A DNA stretch of 60,008 nt from an uncultured Cryomorphaceae bacterium. Lineage in GTDB: Bacteria; Bacteroidota; Bacteroidia; Flavobacteriales; Schleiferiaceae. Shown one piece after another: positions 1 through 8,000 of the stretch. The notes beneath the pieces were generated by a model. That model made no database searches and had not been told where the DNA came from. It saw only the letters and a program-made list of their open reading frames with translations. Positions within the stretch are counted from its first letter, which is position 1; the number at the start of each line of letters is the position of its first letter. Where the stretch lies: contig CAJWFD010000011.1 of assembly GCA_913031435.1 (NCBI GenBank), positions 1 through 60,008 of the forward strand. The letters are read 5' to 3'. A program made the position numbers and the translations under genes.

Positions 1-46
1 TTGGTTAGACTAATGTTAAGCTATTATATCAAACCTAAGCGAATAG

Positions 47-70
47 CCTCTTCTTCGGAAGAGGTTTTTT
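47..70 (+). terminator. Rho-independent terminator of an upstream gene
   Basis: A perfect 7-bp stem (47-53 pairing with 58-64) closes a TTCG tetraloop and is followed by six T residues (65-70). It ends a transcript entering from the left of the window. It also shows that the open frame running from base 1 cannot all be coding, so the first gene starts after it. Confidence 0.8.
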
Positions 71-81
71 TAATATTTAAT

Positions 82-687
82 ATGAATCAAAAAATTAAAA
101 TAATGAAACGAAATGTATTTCTACTATTATTTAGTATTTGCGCCTTATCTGTTAGCGCTCAACAAAAAGACCTTCAATATCCTTTAGGCGATTTCAGATT
201 GTCTATAAATGCTTCTTTCATGGGTAGGTATATGGGACAGAGCACCCCTGGAACAACTACATCAATAGGAGGTAGCATATATGTTTCGTATAAAAAACTA
301 TTAATCGGCCACACTGTGATTAGTGGCGGACCAATAAGTCAAGAATACGTAATGGATGACCGTTATGATATAAGTCAAGAATACGACATGGATTTAAATA
401 TAGGAAGCATTGGATATGAAGTTTCAAAAGATTTGTTCTTAAAAGCCGGGTTTGGTGTTTATAACCAGCGTGGTGAAACAACCGCTTCTAATCGCGCTGA
501 TTGCGTTTTTCCTCTGTTTGTAAAATATAATGTATCGATGCTAACACCTTCATTTGGTGTGCTTTATATGAATAGACCTTATCACTATACCATTGGTTTA
601 GACATAGCCGCTCCCACAAGGTTAAGAGTCCCTTCGCCTACTAGACTGGCCCCTTTAATGTTACTTAGTTTAGGTTTTAATCTGTAG
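82..687 (+). CDS. Putative outer-membrane protein, function unknown
   Basis: I do not recognise the family. From the ATG at 82 the protein has about 201 residues and begins with a Sec signal peptide whose likely cleavage site is after SVSA, just before QQKD. The mature part alternates short hydrophobic and polar stretches rich in Gly, Tyr and Ser (for example GSIGYEVSKDLFLKAGFGVY), ends in FNL and has no long hydrophobic segment, as in small Bacteroidota outer-membrane beta-barrels. The ATG at 103 is an equally possible start because A-rich sequence precedes it. The terminator at 47-70 excludes starts further upstream. The region is AT-rich and accessory in character. Confidence 0.6.
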   Translation: MNQKIKIMKRNVFLLLFSICALSVSAQQKDLQYPLGDFRLSINASFMGRYMGQSTPGTTTSIGGSIYVSYKKLLIGHTVISGGPISQEYVMDDRYDISQEYDMDLNIGSIGYEVSKDLFLKAGFGVYNQRGETTASNRADCVFPLFVKYNVSMLTPSFGVLYMNRPYHYTIGLDIAAPTRLRVPSPTRLAPLMLLSLGFNL

Positions 688-741
688 TTCTTAACTACTT
701 TTTCTTTTACAGTAACGAGGTAATTCCCGAACATTTTTGAT

Positions 742-1239
742 ATGAATCAAAAAATGAAATTAATAACTCTACTTTTTATTGCAACAGTATTTACTGTTCA
801 GACAAAAGCACAAAATAGTGCTTCAAGTATTTTAGAGAATGCATTGATTAAAGCCAAAGCTGAAAACAAGAATGTTTTTTTAAAATATAGCGCTTCTTGG
901 TGTGGTTGGTGCAAGAAATTAGATGAGCAAATGAAAAATGATAGTTGTAAATCATTCTTCGATTCCAATTATGTGATTGTAACCTTAGTTGTTAACGAAT
1001 CAAAGAAGAATAGGCATCTTGAAAATCCTGGAGCAACTGATTTTCTACGAAAACATAAAGGTGAAGACAAAGGATTACCCTTCTGGGTTATTCTTGACAA
1101 TACTGGAGTTTTGATTGAAAAAGGGCGTGGATATCCAGGTGGATGGAGATTGCGACGCTTTATTACCAGTCTGAAAAAGACTTCAAATCTTACTGAGGAA
1201 AATCTTAATATAATCGAGGAGATATTTCTATTAAAATAG
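742..1239 (+). CDS. Secreted thioredoxin-like protein
   Basis: 165 residues with an N-terminal signal peptide (cleavage near TKA-QNS) followed by one thioredoxin fold. The active-site motif is SWCGWCKK, with the redox cysteines at 54 and 57, and the later GLPFWVILD stretch supplies the cis-proline region of the fold. Periplasmic proteins of this type act as thiol-disulfide reductases; the substrate is not evident. The N-terminus (MNQKMK) closely resembles that of the preceding gene (MNQKIK), including the A-rich leader, so the ATG at 757 is an alternative start. The pattern CATTTTTG just before 742 is one base off a Bacteroidota -7 element and would favour 757. No operon partner is obvious. 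Confidence 0.8.
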   Translation: MNQKMKLITLLFIATVFTVQTKAQNSASSILENALIKAKAENKNVFLKYSASWCGWCKKLDEQMKNDSCKSFFDSNYVIVTLVVNESKKNRHLENPGATDFLRKHKGEDKGLPFWVILDNTGVLIEKGRGYPGGWRLRRFITSLKKTSNLTEENLNIIEEIFLLK

Positions 1240-1342
1240 CATCATTCAAATTAACGTTTTACAACACCGAAGAAAATTAATTGCTTTTTTATGGATGTAA
1301 TGCAGTTGGACTGAGAGAGGCAGATATGCCTATCTTAGAAGT

Positions 1343-2665
1343 ATGAAAAAACTCTTTTTCCTATTCTCACTATTGCTTTTGAATGTTCATTTTACCTCTT
1401 GTAATCAAGGGGATAGATTAGAGGATGTTCCATTTTATTTAGCGGAAAACGGAATTACTGTAAAGGCAAAGGATTCTGTTCTTGTTCGGACTCAGGCTAT
1501 GCTCAACGGTATAACTTATACCTTGGTTAATGACAGCTTAATACAAGAGATTAGAGCTCAGGGGTGGAATGATAATTCTTTTATCAATGACTCCTGTCAA
1601 ATAGTTACAACATCAGTAACAGATATGTCGGAATTGTTCTCTGATGCAACCGGATTCAATCAAGATATTGGCAGTTGGGATGTAAGCAACGTGACTAATA
1701 TGAGCTATATGTTTGGAGGTGCAAACGTATTCAATCGAGACATCGGTAGTTGGGATGTGAGCAACGTGACTAATATGCGTTGGATGTTTAATAGTACATC
1801 ATTCAATCAGGACATTGGCAGTTGGGATGTGAGTAATGTGGATGATATGGGGCAGATGTTTAGTACAAGCCCATTCAATCAGGATATTGGCGGTTGGGAC
1901 GTAAGTAATGTGACAAAAATGGGTTATATGTTCAGTGATGCTAGTTCATTCAATCAGGACATTGGCAGTTGGGACGTGAGCAATGTACATAGGATGTCTG
2001 GAATGTTCTTTGATGCCAAATCATTCAATAAAGACATTAGTAATTGGGATTTTAGCAACGAGACTGACATGCGGCATATGTTCAATGGTGCAAGCTTATT
2101 TAATCAAGATGTCAGTATTTGGGGTGTGGCAAATAATCGAGAGAATAGTACAACTTATGATTCTTTATCATATCAAATAATAACTACTCCCTGGAGTGAA
2201 ATATCAGGATTTGACGAGGCGATGGGTTCAGAAATAAAATATTCAAAGGATGGCAAATCGTTTCAATTTGTTGGGGATATTAATGATGAATTTGAATTTG
2301 TCGGAATAGTTCAGAATTTTATAATTCTTAGTTACGGAGGTATGAGTTCAGCAGAATCGAGTGACCCTTTCTGGATTTTTGATTTAGAAAATCAAAAATT
2401 TGTTTTTGAGAGCGAATATCATGGCGGGCTTAGAATAGTTAATTCTGAAATTGAGTATGTCCAAGTAGTTTATAATCCATATGAATCTTATGACTCAACA
2501 TTCATTAAAAAGGCTTCTAACTGGTTACCCAAATGTTCAGATGAAATAGAAAAATTACGAATTAAATATCCTGGAAGTATTGGGTATACGGAAAAAATTA
2601 TTTTTGACGTCTCTACTCTAAAGGCGAAAGGGACAGGTGTTTACGAATGCCAATATTTTCAATAA
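1343..2665 (+). CDS. BspA-like (DUF285) lipoprotein, paralog 1
   Basis: 440 residues. A lipoprotein signal peptide ends at a lipobox with Cys20 (FTSC). A short conserved head domain (about 29-94) is followed by seven tandem DUF285/BspA units of 24-25 residues (95-267) built on [16 protein letters not shown]. The C-terminal domain (about 268-440) has no recognisable family. DUF285 proteins in Bacteroidota and Mycoplasma are surface proteins, often implicated in adhesion, but no specific ligand can be read here. The head and repeats are nearly the same as in the next gene while the C-terminal domains are unrelated. The sequence just before the start (ATATGCCTATCTT-GAAGT with one varying base) is also duplicated before paralog 2. 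Confidence 0.85.
   Translation: MKKLFFLFSLLLLNVHFTSCNQGDRLEDVPFYLAENGITVKAKDSVLVRTQAMLNGITYTLVNDSLIQEIRAQGWNDNSFINDSCQIVTTSVTDMSELFSDATGFNQDIGSWDVSNVTNMSYMFGGANVFNRDIGSWDVSNVTNMRWMFNSTSFNQDIGSWDVSNVDDMGQMFSTSPFNQDIGGWDVSNVTKMGYMFSDASSFNQDIGSWDVSNVHRMSGMFFDAKSFNKDISNWDFSNETDMRHMFNGASLFNQDVSIWGVANNRENSTTYDSLSYQIITTPWSEISGFDEAMGSEIKYSKDGKSFQFVGDINDEFEFVGIVQNFIILSYGGMSSAESSDPFWIFDLENQKFVFESEYHGGLRIVNSEIEYVQVVYNPYESYDSTFIKKASNWLPKCSDEIEKLRIKYPGSIGYTEKIIFDVSTLKAKGTGVYECQYFQ
1625..2143 (+). repeat. Seven tandem DUF285 coding repeats
   Basis: Direct repeats of 72-75 bp encode units of 25, 25, 24, 24, 25, 25 and 25 residues. The conserved core is [13 protein letters not shown]. The last two units ([13 protein letters not shown] and [13 protein letters not shown]) are clearly more diverged than the others. 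Confidence 0.85.
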
Positions 2666-2763
2666 TAATGAATAAAACATAGCTCTCTCCAAGTATCGTT
2701 GACTTATCTCAGAGGCTTAGAGGTTCAACAGCTATATATTGTTGATATGCCTATCTTGGAAGT

Positions 2764-4329
2764 ATGAAAAATTTCGTTTTACTCTTCTCACTATTGCTTT
2801 TAACTTCTTGTAATCAAGGGGATGTTCCATTTTATTTAGCGGAAAACGGAATTACTATAAAAGCAAAGGATTCTGTTTTTGTTGGGGATCAGGCTATGAT
2901 CAACGGTATAACTTATACCTTGGTTAATGATAGCTTAATACAAGAGATTAGAGCTCAGGGGTGGAGTGATAATTCTTTTATCAATGACTCCTGTCAAATA
3001 GTTACATCATTAGTGACGGATATGTTTAATCTATTCGATGACGCAAGCTCATTCAATCAAGATATTGGCAGTTGGGATGTGAGCAACGTGACTAATATGA
3101 GCTATACGTTCCGAGGTGCAAACGTATTCAATCAAGATATTGGGAATTGGGATGTTAGCAACGTGACTAATATGAATCATATGTTCGGTGGCAGCGAGGT
3201 GAACCTCAGGGTGCACGGCAGCGCAAGCGCATTCAATCAAAACATTAGTAATTGGGATATGAGTAATGTTAATGATATGACTGGGATGTTCAGTTACGCA
3301 ACCTCATTCAATCAAGACATTGGAAATTGGGATGTCAGCAATGTGACCAATATGTCTAGTTTGTTCTATAATGCTAGTTCATTCAATCAAGATATTGGTA
3401 GTTGGGATGTGAGTAATATCACTTATATGGGAGAGATTTTCTGTAAAGCAAGTTCATTCAATCAAGATATTGGCAGTTGGAATGTGAGCAACGTGACTAA
3501 TATGAATTATATGTTCTACAGAGCAAGTTCATTCAATCAAGACATTGGTAGTTGGGACGTTAGTAATGTGATGGGAATGGTTAGTATTTTCGATGGTGCA
3601 ATTTTATTCAATCAAGACATAAGTGGTTGGGATATCAGTAACGTGAATGATTGGGGTAATTATGGGTTTTCTGCGAATATACCGCAGGAGATGAAAAATA
3701 TTTTCCCCAAAATATTCATTGATTTCTCAGAGAAAGCGCACATAGTTCATACGGCATACTCAGCCTCTGATGGGTATAAAGTTCTCATTTCTTCAGAGCA
3801 ATTTATTCCTGAGGGATTTGATAGCCTTTTTACTAAAAGAGAGGGTGAATTAAGAGATTATATTTTGGATAACTATGACACGATTTCTAAAAAACAACTG
3901 GCTCAAGAAAACCATGACTTTAAAAGTGCGGATTCAAACAGTCAATATAATTCTTGGACTCAATATTTTGAGGGTGGTATATCCCAGACATCTACAACAA
4001 GTTCGGTTTATTTCGACTATGGTGAAGACGAAACTGGTTATCTAGTTTATGGCGATTATGGGAGGGGTGAAGAGATTTTTCAATTCCCTAAAATCCCAAC
4101 CGAAATGGCAAAATTATTAGTAGCAAGATTTTATCCTGCGGATAGCAAACCAATTAGCTACGAAAGTTTTGATAACGCCTGGTATGAAACTAAAACTAAT
4201 GGGACGGTAACCATTAGTTATCAGTGTCCGAATTGGGATGATAAACCATATGAACAACGATATCAAATAATTCAAGATGAATTATACACGACAATCAAGA
4301 TTGTTAATGGTTATGCTATCCCAATGTGA
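2764..4329 (+). CDS. BspA-like (DUF285) lipoprotein, paralog 2
   Basis: 521 residues: lipoprotein signal with Cys16 (LLTSC), a head domain (about 21-86) almost identical to paralog 1, eight DUF285 units (87-296) and a C-terminal domain (about 297-521) with no counterpart in paralog 1. The C-terminal part contains [13 protein letters not shown] and a Gly/Tyr/Asp-rich segment ([16 protein letters not shown]). I do not recognise its fold. Unit 3 is 35 rather than 25 residues because of a 30-bp GC-rich in-frame insertion (3193-3222). The gene follows paralog 1 by 98 bp with a partly duplicated upstream region, which points to a tandem gene duplication followed by exchange or divergence of the C-terminus. 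Confidence 0.85.
   Translation: MKNFVLLFSLLLLTSCNQGDVPFYLAENGITIKAKDSVFVGDQAMINGITYTLVNDSLIQEIRAQGWSDNSFINDSCQIVTSLVTDMFNLFDDASSFNQDIGSWDVSNVTNMSYTFRGANVFNQDIGNWDVSNVTNMNHMFGGSEVNLRVHGSASAFNQNISNWDMSNVNDMTGMFSYATSFNQDIGNWDVSNVTNMSSLFYNASSFNQDIGSWDVSNITYMGEIFCKASSFNQDIGSWNVSNVTNMNYMFYRASSFNQDIGSWDVSNVMGMVSIFDGAILFNQDISGWDISNVNDWGNYGFSANIPQEMKNIFPKIFIDFSEKAHIVHTAYSASDGYKVLISSEQFIPEGFDSLFTKREGELRDYILDNYDTISKKQLAQENHDFKSADSNSQYNSWTQYFEGGISQTSTTSSVYFDYGEDETGYLVYGDYGRGEEIFQFPKIPTEMAKLLVARFYPADSKPISYESFDNAWYETKTNGTVTISYQCPNWDDKPYEQRYQIIQDELYTTIKIVNGYAIPM
3022..3651 (+). repeat. Eight tandem DUF285 coding repeats
   Basis: Repeats of 75 bp encoding 25-residue units with core [16 protein letters not shown]. 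The third unit is extended to 105 bp by an insertion. Unit boundaries fall at the Met that starts each M-x-x-(M/L/I/T)-F segment. Confidence 0.85.
3193..3222 (+). repeat. 30-bp GC-rich in-frame insertion in a DUF285 unit
   Basis: Unit 3 of paralog 2 carries ten extra residues ([10 protein letters not shown]) between MFGG and ASAF. GGCAGCG occurs at both edges (3190-3196 and 3217-3223), and GAGGT-GA-ACCTC inside forms a 5-bp inverted repeat. Its base composition is far more GC-rich than the surrounding AT-rich gene. It could be a small palindromic element or a local slippage product. Confidence 0.6.
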
Positions 4330-4485
4330 CAAAAAGTATTGGTTCCCTAATAAGCTCTCTACTCAAGCTGCAGCAAGTAATGTGACACAGCGATAAGCAA
4401 TGTATCACTAACCTATTTGAGGGGATTAGAAGTGAAGCAGTTGGATGTGGAGGACTAATAGCCACTGACACCAGAGGTTTGGTAC

Positions 4486-4519
4486 AAAAAAAAGCACCTA
4501 CTCTTTTGAAGTAAGTGCT
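4486..4519 (-). terminator. Terminator of the tRNA-Arg transcript
   Basis: Read on the minus strand, a 10-bp stem with one G-U pair (4519-4510 with 4502-4493) is followed by a T-tract (opposite the A-run at 4486-4493). It lies directly downstream of the tRNA gene. Confidence 0.75.
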
Positions 4520-4528
4520 TTAGTCTTG

Positions 4529-4602
4529 TGACCGAGATAGGAGTCGAACCTATAACCGCTTGATTCGTAGTCAAGTACTCTATCCAGTTGAGCTACACGG
4601 CC
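4529..4602 (-). tRNA. tRNA-Arg (anticodon ACG)
   Basis: 74 nt including the discriminator A. The cloverleaf can be drawn by hand: D stem GCTC/GAGT, anticodon stem CTTGA/TCAAG closing the loop CTACGAA (anticodon ACG, Arg), five-base variable region, T stem ATAGG/CCTAT with loop TTCGACT. The acceptor stem pairs except for a T-T mismatch at position 6:67 and a G-T pair at 2:71. The 3' CCA is not encoded. The accessory BspA block lies on its 3' side. Confidence 0.93.
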
Positions 4603-4623
4603 ATCATTTCCCTTACGGGAGTG

Positions 4624-4655
4624 CAAATATAGAAGAAAAGCCACTCGTTATACAA
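4624..4655 (-). promoter_or_regulatory. Promoter of tRNA-Arg (TTG-N21-TATATTTG)
   Basis: On the minus strand TTG (4655-4653), a 21-base spacer and TATATTTG (4631-4624) match the Bacteroidota housekeeping promoter exactly. The -7 element ends 21 bases before the tRNA 5' end. Confidence 0.7.
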
Positions 4656-4728
4656 GGGATCAGGGCTTTTTTAAATGATTATTTTAAGCCTGGCTAAGCC
4701 TTATTATCAGAACGCTTACTTGAATGTA

Positions 4729-4998
4729 CTATTGGATTTCAACAGTGAGGCCTACATCAGACATCAAGCTGGCCTTAGATTTTAATTTCTCAAATGGACC
4801 TGTTAAGACCTGGCACTTTCCTTTATAATGGGTGATCCAAGCGCATTGCTCAGCCTGCTCCTCCGAATGCTCACAAACGGAACAAAGTACATCTATAACA
4901 AAATCAAAAGAATTCTCTTCGTCATTGAATAATATCAAGGAATGCTCTTTCTCAAGCACCGTCTGCGACTCCCTTAAAACCTCTTCCTTAGTATCCAT
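4729..4998 (-). CDS. clpS: ATP-dependent Clp protease adaptor ClpS
   Basis: 89 residues, the usual size. ClpS binds N-degron substrates (bulky hydrophobic N-termini) and delivers them to the ClpA/ClpC-ClpP protease in the cytoplasm. The core is recognisable: LILFNDEENSFDFVIDVL (21-38), where Asn25-Asp26 correspond to the substrate-pocket Asn-Asp of E. coli ClpS, and His57 in THYKGKC corresponds to the pocket histidine. The short polar N-terminus is typical. The Clp ATPase is not in the window. A -7 element (5003-5010) ends only 4 bases before the ATG, so the mRNA may be leaderless. Confidence 0.9.
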   Translation of the reverse strand: MDTKEEVLRESQTVLEKEHSLILFNDEENSFDFVIDVLCSVCEHSEEQAEQCAWITHYKGKCQVLTGPFEKLKSKASLMSDVGLTVEIQ

Positions 4999-5002
4999 AC
5001 CT

Positions 5003-5029
5003 CAAAAGTATTACATAATAAGCATCCAA
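5003..5029 (-). promoter_or_regulatory. Probable clpS promoter
   Basis: Minus-strand TACTTTTG (5010-5003) is a perfect TAnnTTTG -7 element, with a TTG 16 bases upstream (5029-5027), slightly closer than the usual 17-23. The element is so close to the clpS ATG (4998) that the transcript would start at or near the start codon. Confidence 0.5.
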
Positions 5030-5071
5030 TCCACTAGTATCTCTGGTAGTTTTAACGATTAAGTAATAAGA

Positions 5072-8000
5072 CTATTCTTCTATGCCGAATCTACGTTTTA
5101 GGAGCATTACTTTCCCTTTACCGGCAAGATTGTAAGTGAAGGCAGCCTGATTTTTTTTAGCAGCAATGCTTCGATCTTTGGTTTTTTTTGCAAGAATAGC
5201 ATCATTGAAAGCATCGTCACTACTTCGAATACTCATGACTATTCCCTTAAAACTCATATAAATATAATCAGTTCCGTTGTCTAAATAAATAATGAACTCG
5301 CTACCTCTACGGCGTTCCTTGAACTCTATGAGCCCATTTACTTTCGCAAATACGGGGACATTGTAAATGTTTTGAATTATAGCATCTCCCTCACCGATAA
5401 AGCTTTTGTAGCGACTGTTGTATTCGAGATCTACGGCACTAAGTACTAGACTTTTCCGCATCTCTTTTGGAAACTTACCTTCCACTTCATGGGTAGCTAT
5501 CTCCTCTAAAAACTTACCACCAGATTTTTGGCCCATTAATGCATATATACCCTGACTATATGCTTCATCATCAGATCTCGAGGAACCACTTCCGTCCGCG
5601 AATAACTGAGCCACTGCTTCCCATGCATCTTTATCTAATGGAGCGTCTATGGTCCATACTGCATCTATCGAAATATCATCTTTATTCAGGTCATGACGCA
5701 CAGCACCTCCCATAGTAGTCGTCACTGCTCCCGATTTCTCCATCACATTTACTTTACCCGTTCCGTACAAATCGCAATCATAATTGTGGAAGACTAAGTA
5801 GGGATCTGGTAATGTGAAATCTCTGAGTTTCTCAACCGTAGTAATCACGTAACCATTTTCTTCATGGTCAAAGAAAAGCACACCGTTAGCGGAGAGCATT
5901 TCTATATCAGCACGATCTGCATACTTAGAGAGGAAATTACTATGTCCTCCTAAGCTATCCTGAGAGATATAGATACCATTAAACGTGTTGTCGCGTAGCT
6001 TTGTTGGGTCGTTTTCGGGCAGCTCGATCACGATGTCTGTCGGATCAATGAAACTGGCTATATCATACCACGTCGTCTGTAAATTTCTACACTCATTTTG
6101 AATGAGAATAGAGCCTTTAAAAAACATAGGTTTTTGATCAGCAATCAGCTTTACGCCACCGCGATATCCAAAGTAGGGACTTAAGAAGAAATCATCTTTC
6201 TCCTCCAGTGTCGCCAAACCAATCGTAGTTCCAGCTGTATCTGGCTTGATACTTTCGAACTTAATTGGCAACGTACTTCCTTCTTCATCGACATAGTCAT
6301 ACATCCCTATGGCAGTGTAGCTGTATTTACCCCGAATACGTGTCGTAGCGTCATAAAAACTATGAAGCTTACTGTAGCGATTGGCCTGAATAATTGAACG
6401 CTCTAAAGGATCCATGTTTGCGTTCATGCGGATCACTACATATCCGCTATCCGGTAGCACGCGTGAATCAGCTACTTCAATTTCGGACACCTCAAACGCC
6501 TCAAGAACGCTTTGTGATAACGCAAATCTCGCATAACCAGCTGTGAAATCTAAACTGTCCTGAAGAGGATGCGTACTTACCATATAAGCCTCGCCTTCAG
6601 TATTGTGCTTAACATCTACGGTCGCTTTTTTCATGTCCCATAGTGCATGGTCCATGTAAGCCAGGTATTGGTTGGCCGGGAATTCTATAGTACTGTAGGT
6701 GTCAATTTTATCGAAAATCCCTTGCTGCTTTTCAAAGTCAACCTCTGCAGTCGAATTTAGCATTTGAAAAGCCCATTGCTCTTCAGAAAGACTTGTCTTT
6801 ACCCTGAAGTCTTGATCAGAAGAAACAAAGGAACGGTGGAAGAATTCGTAACCTTCCTGTTCACTAATGTGTTTTGCCGTCGAATAACGCAACTCACCTG
6901 TCCCGAAAAGTCCCTGCGTACCATACGTTAATTCACCCTGGGCTACGACGTTCTGTGAGCCGTACATATCAAACGGCACTTTCCTACTTCGTGCTTTAAT
7001 GAAATTAGAATAAGGAACCCAATTAAAGGGGTTGTCCACTCCCGAAGAAGAGGGATAGCCATTTCCGTTTGTATTTTCAGTAATCACAAACGTGCTGGCC
7101 CTTCCTGAAGCTTCATCTGGAAAGAACAAAATATCAGGACTGGTAACGATACTTTCTAAATAGTTAATGGTTCCATTTGCATGTAACCCCTGGTTTGATA
7201 GATCCAAGGTCCCTGTATAGATTCCCGTATTTTTATAAGTGGGAGCACCAGGCATAGTCGTAGAAAACCCCAGGGAGTAATCTGGCATCACACTCAAAGG
7301 TTGTCTAAAAACAGGGAATATATCTGCACTTTGGAAGGTCGCATCGAATAGTATACCGTCGGTGGTAGTATTATCTAAGGAATCGATAGTAAAGGGCTCT
7401 AAGGCCATGAAAAATCTCGACCTATCGTAGATTCCATTATGAATTTTACGATCATCGTAATACACATAGGAATTATTCAAGGCCTCGAAAATAGGATACT
7501 CAGGGTAGTACTTACGAGACGATTTATTGTCCGACATATCTATGAGCAACTGGCCCTGTAAGTCCTGTAGGACAGTTTGTACATCGACTAATGCCGCGCG
7601 TTCACCAGGCGTTGGGTTAAACTCCTTAACCTTGAAACGCATGGAGTCAATCTTCGGCATATCTACCTTAAACGAAGTATAATCGAACGTGTGATTTTCA
7701 CCCCAATAACTAAATAAACCCGCATTAATACGGCCATCAAACTTGAAATCCATCCCCTTTTGAACGGTGATTTTTCCACCACGCGGAAATAAATTTACCT
7801 GTTGGGAATCACTTACAGCGATGCGTGAAATTCCAGCAATATCCATTTCATAATTTAATAAGCTCACCTGGGCATTGTTGCCTTGAGGAATACGAGAAAC
7901 AAATTGAATAACATCATAATCTCGTTCTCCTTGCCAGTTCTGTAGATATTCAAAAAGTTTGTCGGTCAGTGTGATGGTTTGTGCATCAACATCAAAATCT

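Noticed and set aside
1-81. Coding extension of the first gene to the window edge
   Set aside because: A perfect Rho-independent terminator at 47-70 lies in this stretch, so it is untranslated.
3049-3240. Small minus-strand reading frame within the second BspA gene
   Set aside because: It is the reverse of the repeats and has no independent coding signal.
1625-3651. CRISPR-like regular repeats
   Set aside because: The 72-75-bp repeats are in frame, encode DUF285 units and have no spacers or cas genes.
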